NCBI GenBank assembly: GCA_963730585.1
Contig: CAVSSL010000008.1
Coordinates: forward strand, 1-64,000
Direction of reading: 5' to 3'
DNA from: Pedococcus_A sp963730585
GTDB taxonomy: Bacteria > Actinomycetota > Actinomycetes > Actinomycetales > Dermatophilaceae
Length of the DNA: 64,000 nt
Shown piece by piece: positions 35,882 to 44,060 of the stretch. Under the pieces are notes generated by a model. The model saw nothing but the letters and a program-made list of their open reading frames with translations. It was not told the origin of the DNA and did not search any database. The position numbers were made by a program, and so were the translations under genes. The stretch's first letter is position 1, and each line of letters begins with the position of its first letter.

Positions 35882-36493
35882 ATGCAGTCGAACAGCGAGT
35901 CGCGAGGCGGCCGGGGGCCGCAGATGTGGGACGAGCGCTACGCGGCGTCGGAGCGCGTCTGGAGCGCCGGGCCGAACCGCGAGGTGGCCGCGGTCGTGGG
36001 CGACTGGCCGCCCGGGCGGGCGCTCGACCTGGGGGCAGGCGAGGGCCGCCACGCCCTCTGGCTCGCCGAGCGGGGCTGGCAGGTCACCGCGGTGGACTTC
36101 TCGTCCGTGGGCATCGACCGCGGGCGCGAGGAGGCACGCCGCCGCGGTGTCGACGTCGACTGGGCGGTCGCCGACGTGACCGAGTGGGTGCCGACGCCCG
36201 GCACCGCCTTCGACCTCGTGCTGGTCGCCTACCTGCACATCCCGCAGGACGTGTTCTCGCGGCTCGGGCAGTGGCTGTCCCCCGGCGGGGCCCTGGTCGT
36301 CGTGGGCCACTCGCTGCGCAACCTCACCGAGGGGGTGGGCGGCCCGCAGGACCCGAGCATCCTCCACACGACCGAGCAGCTGCGCGCGGCCGCGGAGGGC
36401 CTGGAGATCGTGCGCTGCGAGGAGGTGCTGCGTCCCACCGAGGCCGGCGACGCGATCGACGTGGTGCTGGTGGCCCGGCGCGCTGGTGGCTAG
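35882..36493 (+). CDS. SAM-dependent methyltransferase (TehB-like)
   Basis: 203 residues. Motif I is ALDLGAGEGRHALWLAERGW (near residues 47-66), the acidic end of strand two VTAVDFSS, and a later FDLVLVAYLHI. MWDERYAASERVWSAGPN at the start is typical of small class I methyltransferases of the TehB-like/thiopurine S-methyltransferase group. The substrate is unknown. Its stop overlaps the stop of the sirtuin gene by 4 bp, tail to tail. Confidence 0.88.
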   Translation: MQSNSESRGGRGPQMWDERYAASERVWSAGPNREVAAVVGDWPPGRALDLGAGEGRHALWLAERGWQVTAVDFSSVGIDRGREEARRRGVDVDWAVADVTEWVPTPGTAFDLVLVAYLHIPQDVFSRLGQWLSPGGALVVVGHSLRNLTEGVGGPQDPSILHTTEQLRAAAEGLEIVRCEEVLRPTEAGDAIDVVLVARRAGG

Positions 36494-37323
36494 GCGGCCA
36501 GCCGGCTGACGAGCTCGGTGAGCGTGGCGCCGAGGGGGGCGTCGAGCCGGTGGGTGGCCTCCGCGTCACCGCGCGTCGGCCCGTGCGTGATGATGCCGAC
36601 CGGTATGCCGTGCGCGGCCGCCCGCCGCACGAAGCGGTAGCCGGACATCACCTTCAGCGACGACCCGAGCACCAGCAGCGCGCGCGCCCCCTCGGTGAGC
36701 GTGAAGCAGTGCTCCACCAGGGGCTTGGGCACGGACTCGCCGAAGAAGACGACGTCCGGCTTGAGGGTGTCGCGCCCGCACACCAGGCACAGCGGCACGA
36801 CGAAGTCCTCGACGTCGAGGGCGTTCAGGACGATGTCGCCGTCGGGCCGGATCTCGTTGCTGCTCACCTCATAGCCGGGGTTGGCCTGGCGCATGCGCTC
36901 GTCGAGGTCCCACCGGCTGGTGCGGTCACCGCAGGTCAGGCAGACCACCCGGGCCAGTGCGCCGTGCAGCTCGGTCACCTGGTCGGCCCCGGCCGCCTGG
37001 TGGAGGCCGTCGACGTTCTGGGTGATGACGGGGCCGACCAGTCCCGCGGCCTGCAGGGCGGCGACCGCCCGGTGCCCGTCGTTGGGGCCGGCGCTGGAGA
37101 ACCGCTGCCAGCCGACGTAGCTGCGCGCCCAGTAGCGCTTGCGGGCCTCCGACGACCCGACGAACTCGGAGTACTGCATGGGCTGGACGCGACGCTCCCC
37201 GTCCGGGCCGCGGTAGTCCGGGATGCCCGACTCGGTGCTGATGCCGGCGCCGGTCAGCACCAGGACGTCCCCGCCCGCCAGCAGGTCGACGAACTCGTCG
37301 AGGTGGGTGGCGAGCACGGACAT
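36490..37323 (-). CDS. Sir2-type NAD-dependent protein deacylase
   Basis: 277 residues. GAGISTESGIPDYRGPDG is the NAD-binding signature (residues 25-42), QNVDGLHQAAG carries the NAD/His region, and ELHGALARVVCLTCG with LCLVCGRDTLKPDVVFFGE supplies the catalytic His and four zinc cysteines. Class is closest to bacterial class II/III sirtuins; it should remove acetyl or acyl groups from lysines. Ile in HGIPVGI uses the rare ATA codon because a GTATGCCG repeat lies there. Confidence 0.95.
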   Translation of the reverse strand: MSVLATHLDEFVDLLAGGDVLVLTGAGISTESGIPDYRGPDGERRVQPMQYSEFVGSSEARKRYWARSYVGWQRFSSAGPNDGHRAVAALQAAGLVGPVITQNVDGLHQAAGADQVTELHGALARVVCLTCGDRTSRWDLDERMRQANPGYEVSSNEIRPDGDIVLNALDVEDFVVPLCLVCGRDTLKPDVVFFGESVPKPLVEHCFTLTEGARALLVLGSSLKVMSGYRFVRRAAAHGIPVGIITHGPTRGDAEATHRLDAPLGATLTELVSRLAA

Positions 37324-37387
37324 GGCACCCAGTATGCGTCAGGGGTGACGCCGGCTCGGTCTCCGCGGTGTGGCATCGTCGGCGGCC

Positions 37388-37879
37388 ATGAGCGTCCTCG
37401 ACATCGCGATCAACCGCCTCGACGGCTCCCCCACCACCGTGGGCCAGCTGACGCAGGGGCAGCCCGCCCTGCTCGTGAACGTGGCCAGCCAGTGCGGGCT
37501 CACGCCGCAGTACACCGGGCTCGAGGAGCTGCACCGGACCTACGGCCCCCGCGGGTTCACCGTGGTCGGCGTCCCGTGCAACCAGTTCGGCGGCCAGGAG
37601 CCCGGCAGCGCCGAGGAGATCGCCGAGTTCTGCTCGGCCACCTACGGGGCCACCTTCCCCCTGACCGAGAAGGTCGAGGTGAACGGGCCCGGCCGCCACC
37701 CGTTGTACGAGGCGCTGACCGCCACCGCCGACGACCAGGGCCGCGACGGGGACGTGCTGTGGAACTTCGAGAAGTTCCTGGTCGACGGTGACGGCGCAGT
37801 CGTCGCGCGCTTCGGCCCGCGGGTCGAGCCCGGCGACGAGCTGCTGCGCGAGCGGATCGAGAAGCTGCTCGCCGGCTGA
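37388..37879 (+). CDS. glutathione peroxidase-family thiol peroxidase (Cys form)
   Basis: 163 residues. The peroxidatic Cys is in LLVNVASQCGLTPQY, followed by VVGVPCNQFGGQEPGS and WNFEKFLVDGDG, the family's three blocks. Although this genome makes selenocysteine, this enzyme has Cys. It probably uses thioredoxin or mycothiol rather than glutathione. ATG 37388 gives the standard N terminus. Between the sirtuin and LysR genes. Confidence 0.95.
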   Translation: MSVLDIAINRLDGSPTTVGQLTQGQPALLVNVASQCGLTPQYTGLEELHRTYGPRGFTVVGVPCNQFGGQEPGSAEEIAEFCSATYGATFPLTEKVEVNGPGRHPLYEALTATADDQGRDGDVLWNFEKFLVDGDGAVVARFGPRVEPGDELLRERIEKLLAG

Positions 37880-37929
37880 GTCACCCAGCCGCGAGGTGCA
37901 TCACGGCCAGGCGAACTTCTGGCTTAACC

Positions 37930-37946
37930 GATAACGCGTCGTTATC
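37930..37946. promoter_or_regulatory. LysR-type T-N11-A operator upstream of its own gene
   Basis: GATAACG-CGT-CGTTATC is a perfect inverted repeat containing T-N11-A (T37932, A37944), ending nine bases before the LysR ATG. Position suits autorepression. Confidence 0.7.
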
Positions 37947-37955
37947 CTTGGTCCC

Positions 37956-38885
37956 ATGATCGACGCAGCGGGTCTCCGCGTCATGAAGGCCATCGCCGAC
38001 GAGGGCAGCTTCACCGGGGCAGCCCTCGCCCTGGGCTACTCCCAGCCGGCGATCTCGCAGATGGTCCGCCGCCTCGAGCAGCGCACCGGCACGGTGCTCG
38101 TCGAGCGCATCGGGCGCAGCGTGCGCCTGACCGAGGCCGGCCAGGTGCTCGCCCGGCACGCGGTGACCGTGCTGGCGGCCCTCGACGCGGCCGAGGAGGA
38201 GGTCGCCGCGATCGCCGGCCTGCGAGCCGGACGCGTGCGGCTGATGGCCTTCCCCTCGTCGTCGGCCACGCTGGTGCCGCGGGCGCTCGCCCTGGTGCGC
38301 GAGCGCTTCCCCGAGGTCAAGGTCACGTTCACCGAGGCCGAGCCGCCCGAGTCGCTCGCCGCTCTGCGCGCCGGTGAGTGCGACCTCGCGGTGGCGTTCG
38401 CCTACGAGGGCACCGACCTCGGCCGAGGCGAAGAGGACCTCGACATGTTCGTCACCCAGAAGCTGCTCGACGACGACGTGCGCCTGGCCCTGCCGAAGGA
38501 CCACCCGCTGGCCGACCGTGACGTCGTCGACCTCGCCGACCTCTCCTCCGAGCACTGGATCGCCGGGTGCCCGCGCTGCCGCGGCCACCTGCTGCAGATG
38601 TGCGCCACCGAGGGCTTCTCGCCGGACGTCGCGTTCGAGACCGAGGACTACGTCGCCGTGCTGGGGCTGGTCGCCGAGGGTCTGGGCGTGGCGCTGATCC
38701 CCGACCTCATCCTGCGCACCGCCCACCACAGCGACGTGGTCACGCTGCCGATCCGGCCCGCGTCCCGTCGCCACGTGCACGTCGTGACGACACCGGACCT
38801 CCAGCGCGTGCCCGCGGTGCAGGCCACCATCGACGCCCTTGTCGAGGCGGCCAAGGCGAAGCCGCGGGTGCTCGCCAGCACCTGA
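37956..38885 (+). CDS. LysR-family transcriptional regulator
   Basis: 309 residues. The N-terminal HTH has LRVMKAIADEGSFTGAALAL and YSQPAISQMVRRLEQRTG. A two-lobed effector domain begins about residue 90 (GRVRLMAFPSSSATLVPRAL) and resembles LysR proteins of the amino-acid/aromatic class; the ligand is unknown. The perfect palindrome directly upstream is a likely autoregulatory site. Target genes are not evident: the neighbours are comEC (converging) and the peroxidase gene upstream. Confidence 0.93.
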   Translation: MIDAAGLRVMKAIADEGSFTGAALALGYSQPAISQMVRRLEQRTGTVLVERIGRSVRLTEAGQVLARHAVTVLAALDAAEEEVAAIAGLRAGRVRLMAFPSSSATLVPRALALVRERFPEVKVTFTEAEPPESLAALRAGECDLAVAFAYEGTDLGRGEEDLDMFVTQKLLDDDVRLALPKDHPLADRDVVDLADLSSEHWIAGCPRCRGHLLQMCATEGFSPDVAFETEDYVAVLGLVAEGLGVALIPDLILRTAHHSDVVTLPIRPASRRHVHVVTTPDLQRVPAVQATIDALVEAAKAKPRVLAST

Positions 38886-38894
38886 GGGCGCCGG

Positions 38895-41346
38895 TCACCT
38901 GCTCGTCGTGACGGCAACCACGCCACCGGCCCGGGACACGACGGCGACGTCGCCGCGTTGGTCGGTGCGGTAGACCGCTGAGCCGTTGCGGCGCAGCACC
39001 TCGAGGTGCTTGGGCGCCGGGTGACCGTAGTCGTTGTCCTTCCCCACGCTGATGACGGCGACCGGTGCACGGACTGCCTCCATCAGCTCGGTGTCGAGGT
39101 TCGACGAGCCGTGGTGGGGCGTCTTCACGACGTCGAGCCCGGCGGCGGCCCTGGCCATCTCCGGGTCCCGCCGCAGGGCCAGCAGCACGGCGTGCGCCGA
39201 CTCCCGCTCGACGTCGCCCATCAGCAGGGCGTCGACCTCGCCGCTCCTCACCGAGAGCACGACGCTGGCGTTGTTCGGCACGGAGCCGGCGCTGATCCGC
39301 CGCGCCGGCCACCACACGTCGGCGGCGACCCCGGGCCACCGCAGCCGGTCGCCGGCATACACGTCGTGCACGGGGACGTCCCGTTCCGCCGCCCAGGCGC
39401 GTACCCGCTGCCACTGGTAGGGCGGGTCGCGCACCGGTGAGGCGAGGATCTCGCGCACCTCGCGTCCGGACAGCGCACCCGGCAGGCCCTCGACGTGGTC
39501 GGCGTGCAGGTGGGTGAGGACGACTGCGTCGAGGGCCCGCACGTCGAGCCGGCGCAGGCACCGGTCGACCAGCGCCGGCTCGGGCCCGGCGTCGACCAGC
39601 ACCGCCCGGCCGGGTGTCGTCGCCAGCACCAGCGCATCGCCCTGGCCGACGTCACAGGCCACGAGTCGCCAGCCGGGCGGGGGCCAGGTCATCGGCGTGG
39701 TCGGCACGGCCGCGGCACACACGACGAGGCCGAGCGCCGCCGCAGCCAGCGGTCGCACCTTGATGTGGTGGATGGCCCACGGGCCCACCACCAGCACCAC
39801 CGCGGTCAGGACCGCCAGCAGCACGGCGCCGAACGCACCGTCGGGCCACGGCAGGGTGCCGCCCGGCACCTGTGCGAAACCGCGGGCGACGCGGGCGATG
39901 CCCAGGGTCGGCAGCGCACCCGCCCAGCACAGCGCGGTGCCGAGCGGCTGCCAGGCGCTGGCCGTCAACGCGGCCGCCACGCCCGCGACGGTGGCCGGCG
40001 CGACCAGAGGGGCCGCCAGCAGGTTCGCGAGCACGCCCACCGTGCTGACCGAGCCCTGGAGCAGCACCACCACCGGGGCGCACATCGCCTGTGCCGCAAC
40101 GGGTATCGCCAGCGCGGGTCCCCACGAGCGGATGCGCCTCGGCAGCCGACGGCCGATGGCGTCTCCCCAGCTGCGCACGAACAGCAGCAGCCCCAGCGTG
40201 GCCAGCGTCGAGAGGGCGAAGCCGTAGGTGCGGCTCAGCCACGGGTCGACGACGAGGAGGCAGACGACCGCGGCAGCGAGGACAGGCAGCCCTGCCGCCC
40301 GGCGGGAACGGCTCAGGCCCACGAGACCGATCGCTCCCATGGCGGCGGCCCGGATGACGCTGGGCTCGGGGCGGGCCAGGACGACGAAACCGCCCAGCAC
40401 GACCAGCGCTGCCACCGGTCGCCAGCGCCGCCGCAGGCCCAGCAGGGCGGCTGCCCCCAGGGCCGCGGCGAGCACGATCGCGACGTTCGACCCGCTGACG
40501 GCCGACAGGTGCGTCATCCCCGTGGCGAGCATGGCCTCGGTGAGGTCGTCGGGCGTGCGGCTGGTGTCACCGATGACGAGTGCCGGCAGCAGACCGCGGG
40601 CATCGGCCGGAAGGGGCGCGGCTGCCGAACGCAGCCCGGCGCGCAGGTGCTCGGCACCGCGTGCGACGAGGCCCGGCGGGCTCACGGGCACCGGCGCCGC
40701 CATCGGACGGAGCACGGCGACCACCGGCTCCCCCGGCTCGGCCGCACCCAATCGGCCCTGCACGCCGACGCGCTCACGCCACCGCACGGCGGCCCACCGC
40801 TCGTCACCGACGACGAGGACCGGCGTGTGCACGCGGCTCCGCTGCCCACGGCCCTCGACCTCGGTGACGGTCAGGCGCAGCAGCACGGTCTGGGTGTCAC
40901 CCCTGCCGCGCACGACGGGCTCACTGGTCACCACCCCCTCGGCCCGCACGACGGCGTGCTCCGCGGCCAGCTCCGCGAGCGGGCCGGCCTCACGCGACAG
41001 GCCGTGACCGGCGGACGCCAGCAGCACCAGGCTCCCCGCGCCGGCGCACAGCCCGAGCCAGCCCGCCACGGCGGTGCGTCGCCGACCACCCCGCTCGGGG
41101 GCCGGTCGCAGGCGCCACCGGTGGGCACCCGAGCCGCCAGCAGGCACGGCGAAGGGCGGCGAGGGCAGCCATGGCCACCGCCAGCAGGACCGCCGACAGG
41201 ACCAGCCGCCCCACCGCCGGGAGGCCCAGGGTCGCCGCTGCCATGGACCAGGCGGCGACGGCCGGCAGGAGCAGGCGCAGGTCGGGCGTCGACACGGACC
41301 CGGCCGCCTGCGCCGCCCGGCGGTGCTGCGGCGGCCGCCGGCTCAC
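38895..41346 (-). CDS. comEC: ComEC/Rec2-family DNA-uptake channel, one frameshift
   Basis: About 817 codons. Passes single-stranded DNA across the membrane in natural transformation. The first 70 residues (two membrane helices, LLLPAVAAWSMAAATLGLPA onward, start GTG 41346) are in one frame; from about 41140 the rest is in another. The rest has a third helix, an OB-like domain, the competence domain with TGMTHLSAVSGSNVAIV, and a C-terminal metallo-hydrolase domain with VVLTHLHADHVEGLPG and KTPHHGSSNLDTELM. A one-base error in the poor GC region, or a true disruption, must be settled. The start overlaps the comEA stop (GTGA). Confidence 0.9.
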
Positions 41347-42344
41347 ACGGTGACCTTGCCCTGGAGCTGGGCGAACATCTTCTCGCCGATGCCGCTCACC
41401 TCGGCCAGCTCGTCGACCGAGGCGAACCGCCCGTGCTCGGTGCGCCAGTCGACGATGCGCTGCGCCAGCACGGGCCCCACGCCGGGCAGCTCCTCGAGCA
41501 CGGCTGCGGTGGCGGTGTTGAGGTTGACAGGGGCACTCGACCCAGCCCCACCGGGACCGCCACCGTCTGGTCCCTGGGCGGCCGGCGGCGGTGCCTCACC
41601 CGGCTTCGGCACCCGCACCTGCTCACCGTCGACGAGGGCGCGGGCAAGGTTGAGGGCGCTGAGGTCGGCCCCCGGCAGGGGGCCACCGGCCTTCTTCAGG
41701 GCGTCGCCCACGCGGCCGCCAAGGTCGAGCACCACCACGCCGGGGTGCCGCACCTGCCCGACGACGTGCACGACCACCTGCCCGGCTCGGGTGGTCGGAG
41801 CCGCACCCGTCGGGGCGGGCCCACCGGCCGGCTTGTCGCTGCCGAAGCCGCTCGGGGCGCCCGTGCGCGCGACCACCGCCGATCCCCTGCCCTCGCCCTG
41901 CGCCGGGCCGACGGGCTCGGGAGCACTCGCCGCCCGTGCCCACGCCACACGCACACCGAAGACGGCTACCGCGAGCACGACCACGAGCACCATGCCGAGC
42001 GCTGCCGCTCGAGGAGCGGTCAGCCGCGCACCCTTGAGGGCTGCGGGCACGGTGAGGAGAGCCGGCCCGGGTGGCCGTGGGCGCCGGTGCCGACCCGGTG
42101 GCGCAGGCGGCGCTGGGCAGGGCTGGGTCGAGGGCGCAGCAGCAGGCTGTCCCTCCAGCCACTCCCGTCGTGGCAGCCACGGGACGGTGGGGTCGGCGTC
42201 ATCCGTGCAGGGGCCGTGCTTCGCGGGGTCGGTCGCCTGCTCGCTCTGTTGGGGCGCCCCACCCCGCCGGGCCGCGTCACCGTCCGCGGCGAGGAGCGCC
42301 AGCAGACGGGGTGACGGCTCGGCAGGGCGGCGGCGCGACGGCAT
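41343..42344 (-). CDS. comEA: ComEA-family competence DNA receptor
   Basis: 333 residues. A long Pro-rich cytoplasmic N terminus, one membrane helix near residues 113-133 (AALGMVLVVVLAVAVFGVRV), an SLBB domain (VVVHVVGQVRHPGVVVLDLG) and a C-terminal helix-hairpin-helix pair (NLNTATAAVLEELPGVGPVL and ELAEVSGIGEKMF). ComEA binds incoming double-stranded DNA outside the membrane. It is followed directly by comEC with a 4-bp overlap. Together they are the core of the uptake channel; pilus genes are not in the window. Confidence 0.93.
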   Translation of the reverse strand: MPSRRRPAEPSPRLLALLAADGDAARRGGAPQQSEQATDPAKHGPCTDDADPTVPWLPRREWLEGQPAAAPSTQPCPAPPAPPGRHRRPRPPGPALLTVPAALKGARLTAPRAAALGMVLVVVLAVAVFGVRVAWARAASAPEPVGPAQGEGRGSAVVARTGAPSGFGSDKPAGGPAPTGAAPTTRAGQVVVHVVGQVRHPGVVVLDLGGRVGDALKKAGGPLPGADLSALNLARALVDGEQVRVPKPGEAPPPAAQGPDGGGPGGAGSSAPVNLNTATAAVLEELPGVGPVLAQRIVDWRTEHGRFASVDELAEVSGIGEKMFAQLQGKVTV

Positions 42345-42419
42345 ACGGGCACGCTAGGAAGCGGCGGTAGCCGCGGACCACGTCGCCCGAACGGCTGTGG
42401 ACGGTGGGGCGGACGACGG

Positions 42420-43115
42420 TCAGGGTGTGGACGAGCTGCGTCGCGCGGCGACCCACAGCTCGATGTTGCGCCGGTGCCGGTAGATGACGATGAGCGCGAG
42501 CACCACGCACCACGCCCCGACGTCGCGGGAGCCGCCGGGCACCCAGCCCACCCACGTGCCGATGCCGAGGGCCAGCAGCACGAGGCAGGCCGACACCGAG
42601 GCACCCGCCACCCACCGCATCCGCCAGACCAGCACCCCGAAGACGAGGACCATCAGCAGGCCGAACCACGGCTGCACCGCGATGATCGCCCCGAGCGAGG
42701 TCGCCACGCCCTTGCCCCCGTGCCCGCGCAGGAAGGGCGACCAGATGTGGCCGAGCACCACCGCCAGCCCGGCGCAGAGGGCGGGCACGGTGCCCATCAG
42801 CTGCTGCACGACCACGACCGGCAGGAAGCCCTTGAGCACGTCGAGCAGCCCGACGACCACGCCCCACCGCAGGCCGAGGACGCGTCCGGCGTTGGTGGCA
42901 CCCGGGTTGCCGGACCCGGACCGCGCGAGGTCCTTGCCGAGGACCCTCGCGACGATGGAGGCAGGGTTGACCGAGCCGAGCAGGAACGACGCCAGGAGCA
43001 CACCACCCAGCGCCACGGCCGACGCCAGGAGCCCCGCGACGTCCCACTCGGTGGCGGGCACGGCGGCCGACCCACGACCCGCCCCGAGCACCGGCACTGT
43101 TGACACCACACTCAT
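42420..43115 (-). CDS. plsY: glycerol-3-phosphate acyltransferase PlsY
   Basis: 231 residues, five to six helices. Conserved blocks LLGSVNPASIVARVLGKDL, SGNPGATNAGRVLG, LDVLKGFLPV and the catalytic loop GHIWSPFLRGHGGKGVATSLG match PlsY, which acylates glycerol-3-phosphate with acyl-phosphate, the first step of phospholipid synthesis. The ATG overlaps the degV stop (ATGA). Located in the leuS-comEC cluster. Confidence 0.92.
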   Translation of the reverse strand: MSVVSTVPVLGAGRGSAAVPATEWDVAGLLASAVALGGVLLASFLLGSVNPASIVARVLGKDLARSGSGNPGATNAGRVLGLRWGVVVGLLDVLKGFLPVVVVQQLMGTVPALCAGLAVVLGHIWSPFLRGHGGKGVATSLGAIIAVQPWFGLLMVLVFGVLVWRMRWVAGASVSACLVLLALGIGTWVGWVPGGSRDVGAWCVVLALIVIYRHRRNIELWVAARRSSSTP

Positions 43116-43978
43116 GGCCGCGCCAGCCTCGGCGAGACCGCGACGGCGATGGTGCCCGGCCCGACGTGCGCGCCGACCACGGCGCCGAGCTCGACGACCC
43201 GCACCTCGCGGGCGGTGCCGACCCGCTCGCGCAGCCGTGCGGCGAGGTCGTCGGCACGGGTGGCCGAGTCGAGGTGGTGCACTGAGATGTCGACGCCGTC
43301 CGCGCCCTCGGGCGCCTGCTCGGCGGCGGCCACGGCCAGCTCCTCGAGGCGGGCCAGCGCCCGGCCGGAGGTGCGCACCTTCTCCAGCGCGCTGATGTGG
43401 CCACCTCTGAGCGCCAGGATCGGCTTGATGGCCAGGGCCGAGCCGAGGAAGGCCGAGGCCGAGCCGATGCGTCCACCGCGCCGCAGGTGCTCGAGCGTGT
43501 CGACGTAGAAGACGACGGTCGAGGCCTCACAACGCGCAAGCGCTTCTGCCGCAACGTCTTCCGCACTGGCACCGGCAGCTGCCGCATCGCAGGCCGCCAG
43601 CACGGCATACCCCATCGCCATGCCCAGCGAACGCGAGTCGACCACGGTCACGGGCACCGGCGAGTGCTGGGCCGCGAGGTGTGCCGACTGCACGGTGCTC
43701 GACATCTCCCCCGAGATGTGGATCGACACGATCGCGGTGGCACCCTCGGCGGCCGCCGCCTCGTAGGCGGCGAGGAAGGCACTCGGCGACGGCCGGGACG
43801 TGCTCACCGGCTTGTAGGCCCGCAGGGCCGCGGCGACCTCGGCCGTCGTGATGTCGACGCCCTCGCTGAACTCCTGCCCGGCGACGACGACGTGCAGCGG
43901 CACCACCTTGATCCCACGCTCGGCCACGACCGACGACGGCAGGTATGCCGTGGTGTCAGTGACGATCGCGACGTTCAC
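43112..43978 (-). CDS. DegV-family fatty-acid-binding protein
   Basis: 288 residues. VAIVTDTTAYLPSS at the start, SRPSPSAFLAAYEAA, IVSIHISGEMSSTVQSA and VVDSRSLGMAMGYAV are the DegV signature. FakB-like members bind fatty acids for FakA kinase, supplying acyl-phosphate that PlsY can use, which agrees with the overlapping plsY gene. No FakA is visible in the window. Two GTATGCCG repeats lie in the gene. Confidence 0.93.
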   Translation of the reverse strand: MNVAIVTDTTAYLPSSVVAERGIKVVPLHVVVAGQEFSEGVDITTAEVAAALRAYKPVSTSRPSPSAFLAAYEAAAAEGATAIVSIHISGEMSSTVQSAHLAAQHSPVPVTVVDSRSLGMAMGYAVLAACDAAAAGASAEDVAAEALARCEASTVVFYVDTLEHLRRGGRIGSASAFLGSALAIKPILALRGGHISALEKVRTSGRALARLEELAVAAAEQAPEGADGVDISVHHLDSATRADDLAARLRERVGTAREVRVVELGAVVGAHVGPGTIAVAVSPRLARP

Positions 43979-44060
43979 GGGCGCAGGCTACCCGTCGGCC
44001 CCGTCACCACCGTGCAGGGCGGGGCCGAGCGGGTCAGGCGCGTCAGAAGCGTCAGGCGCG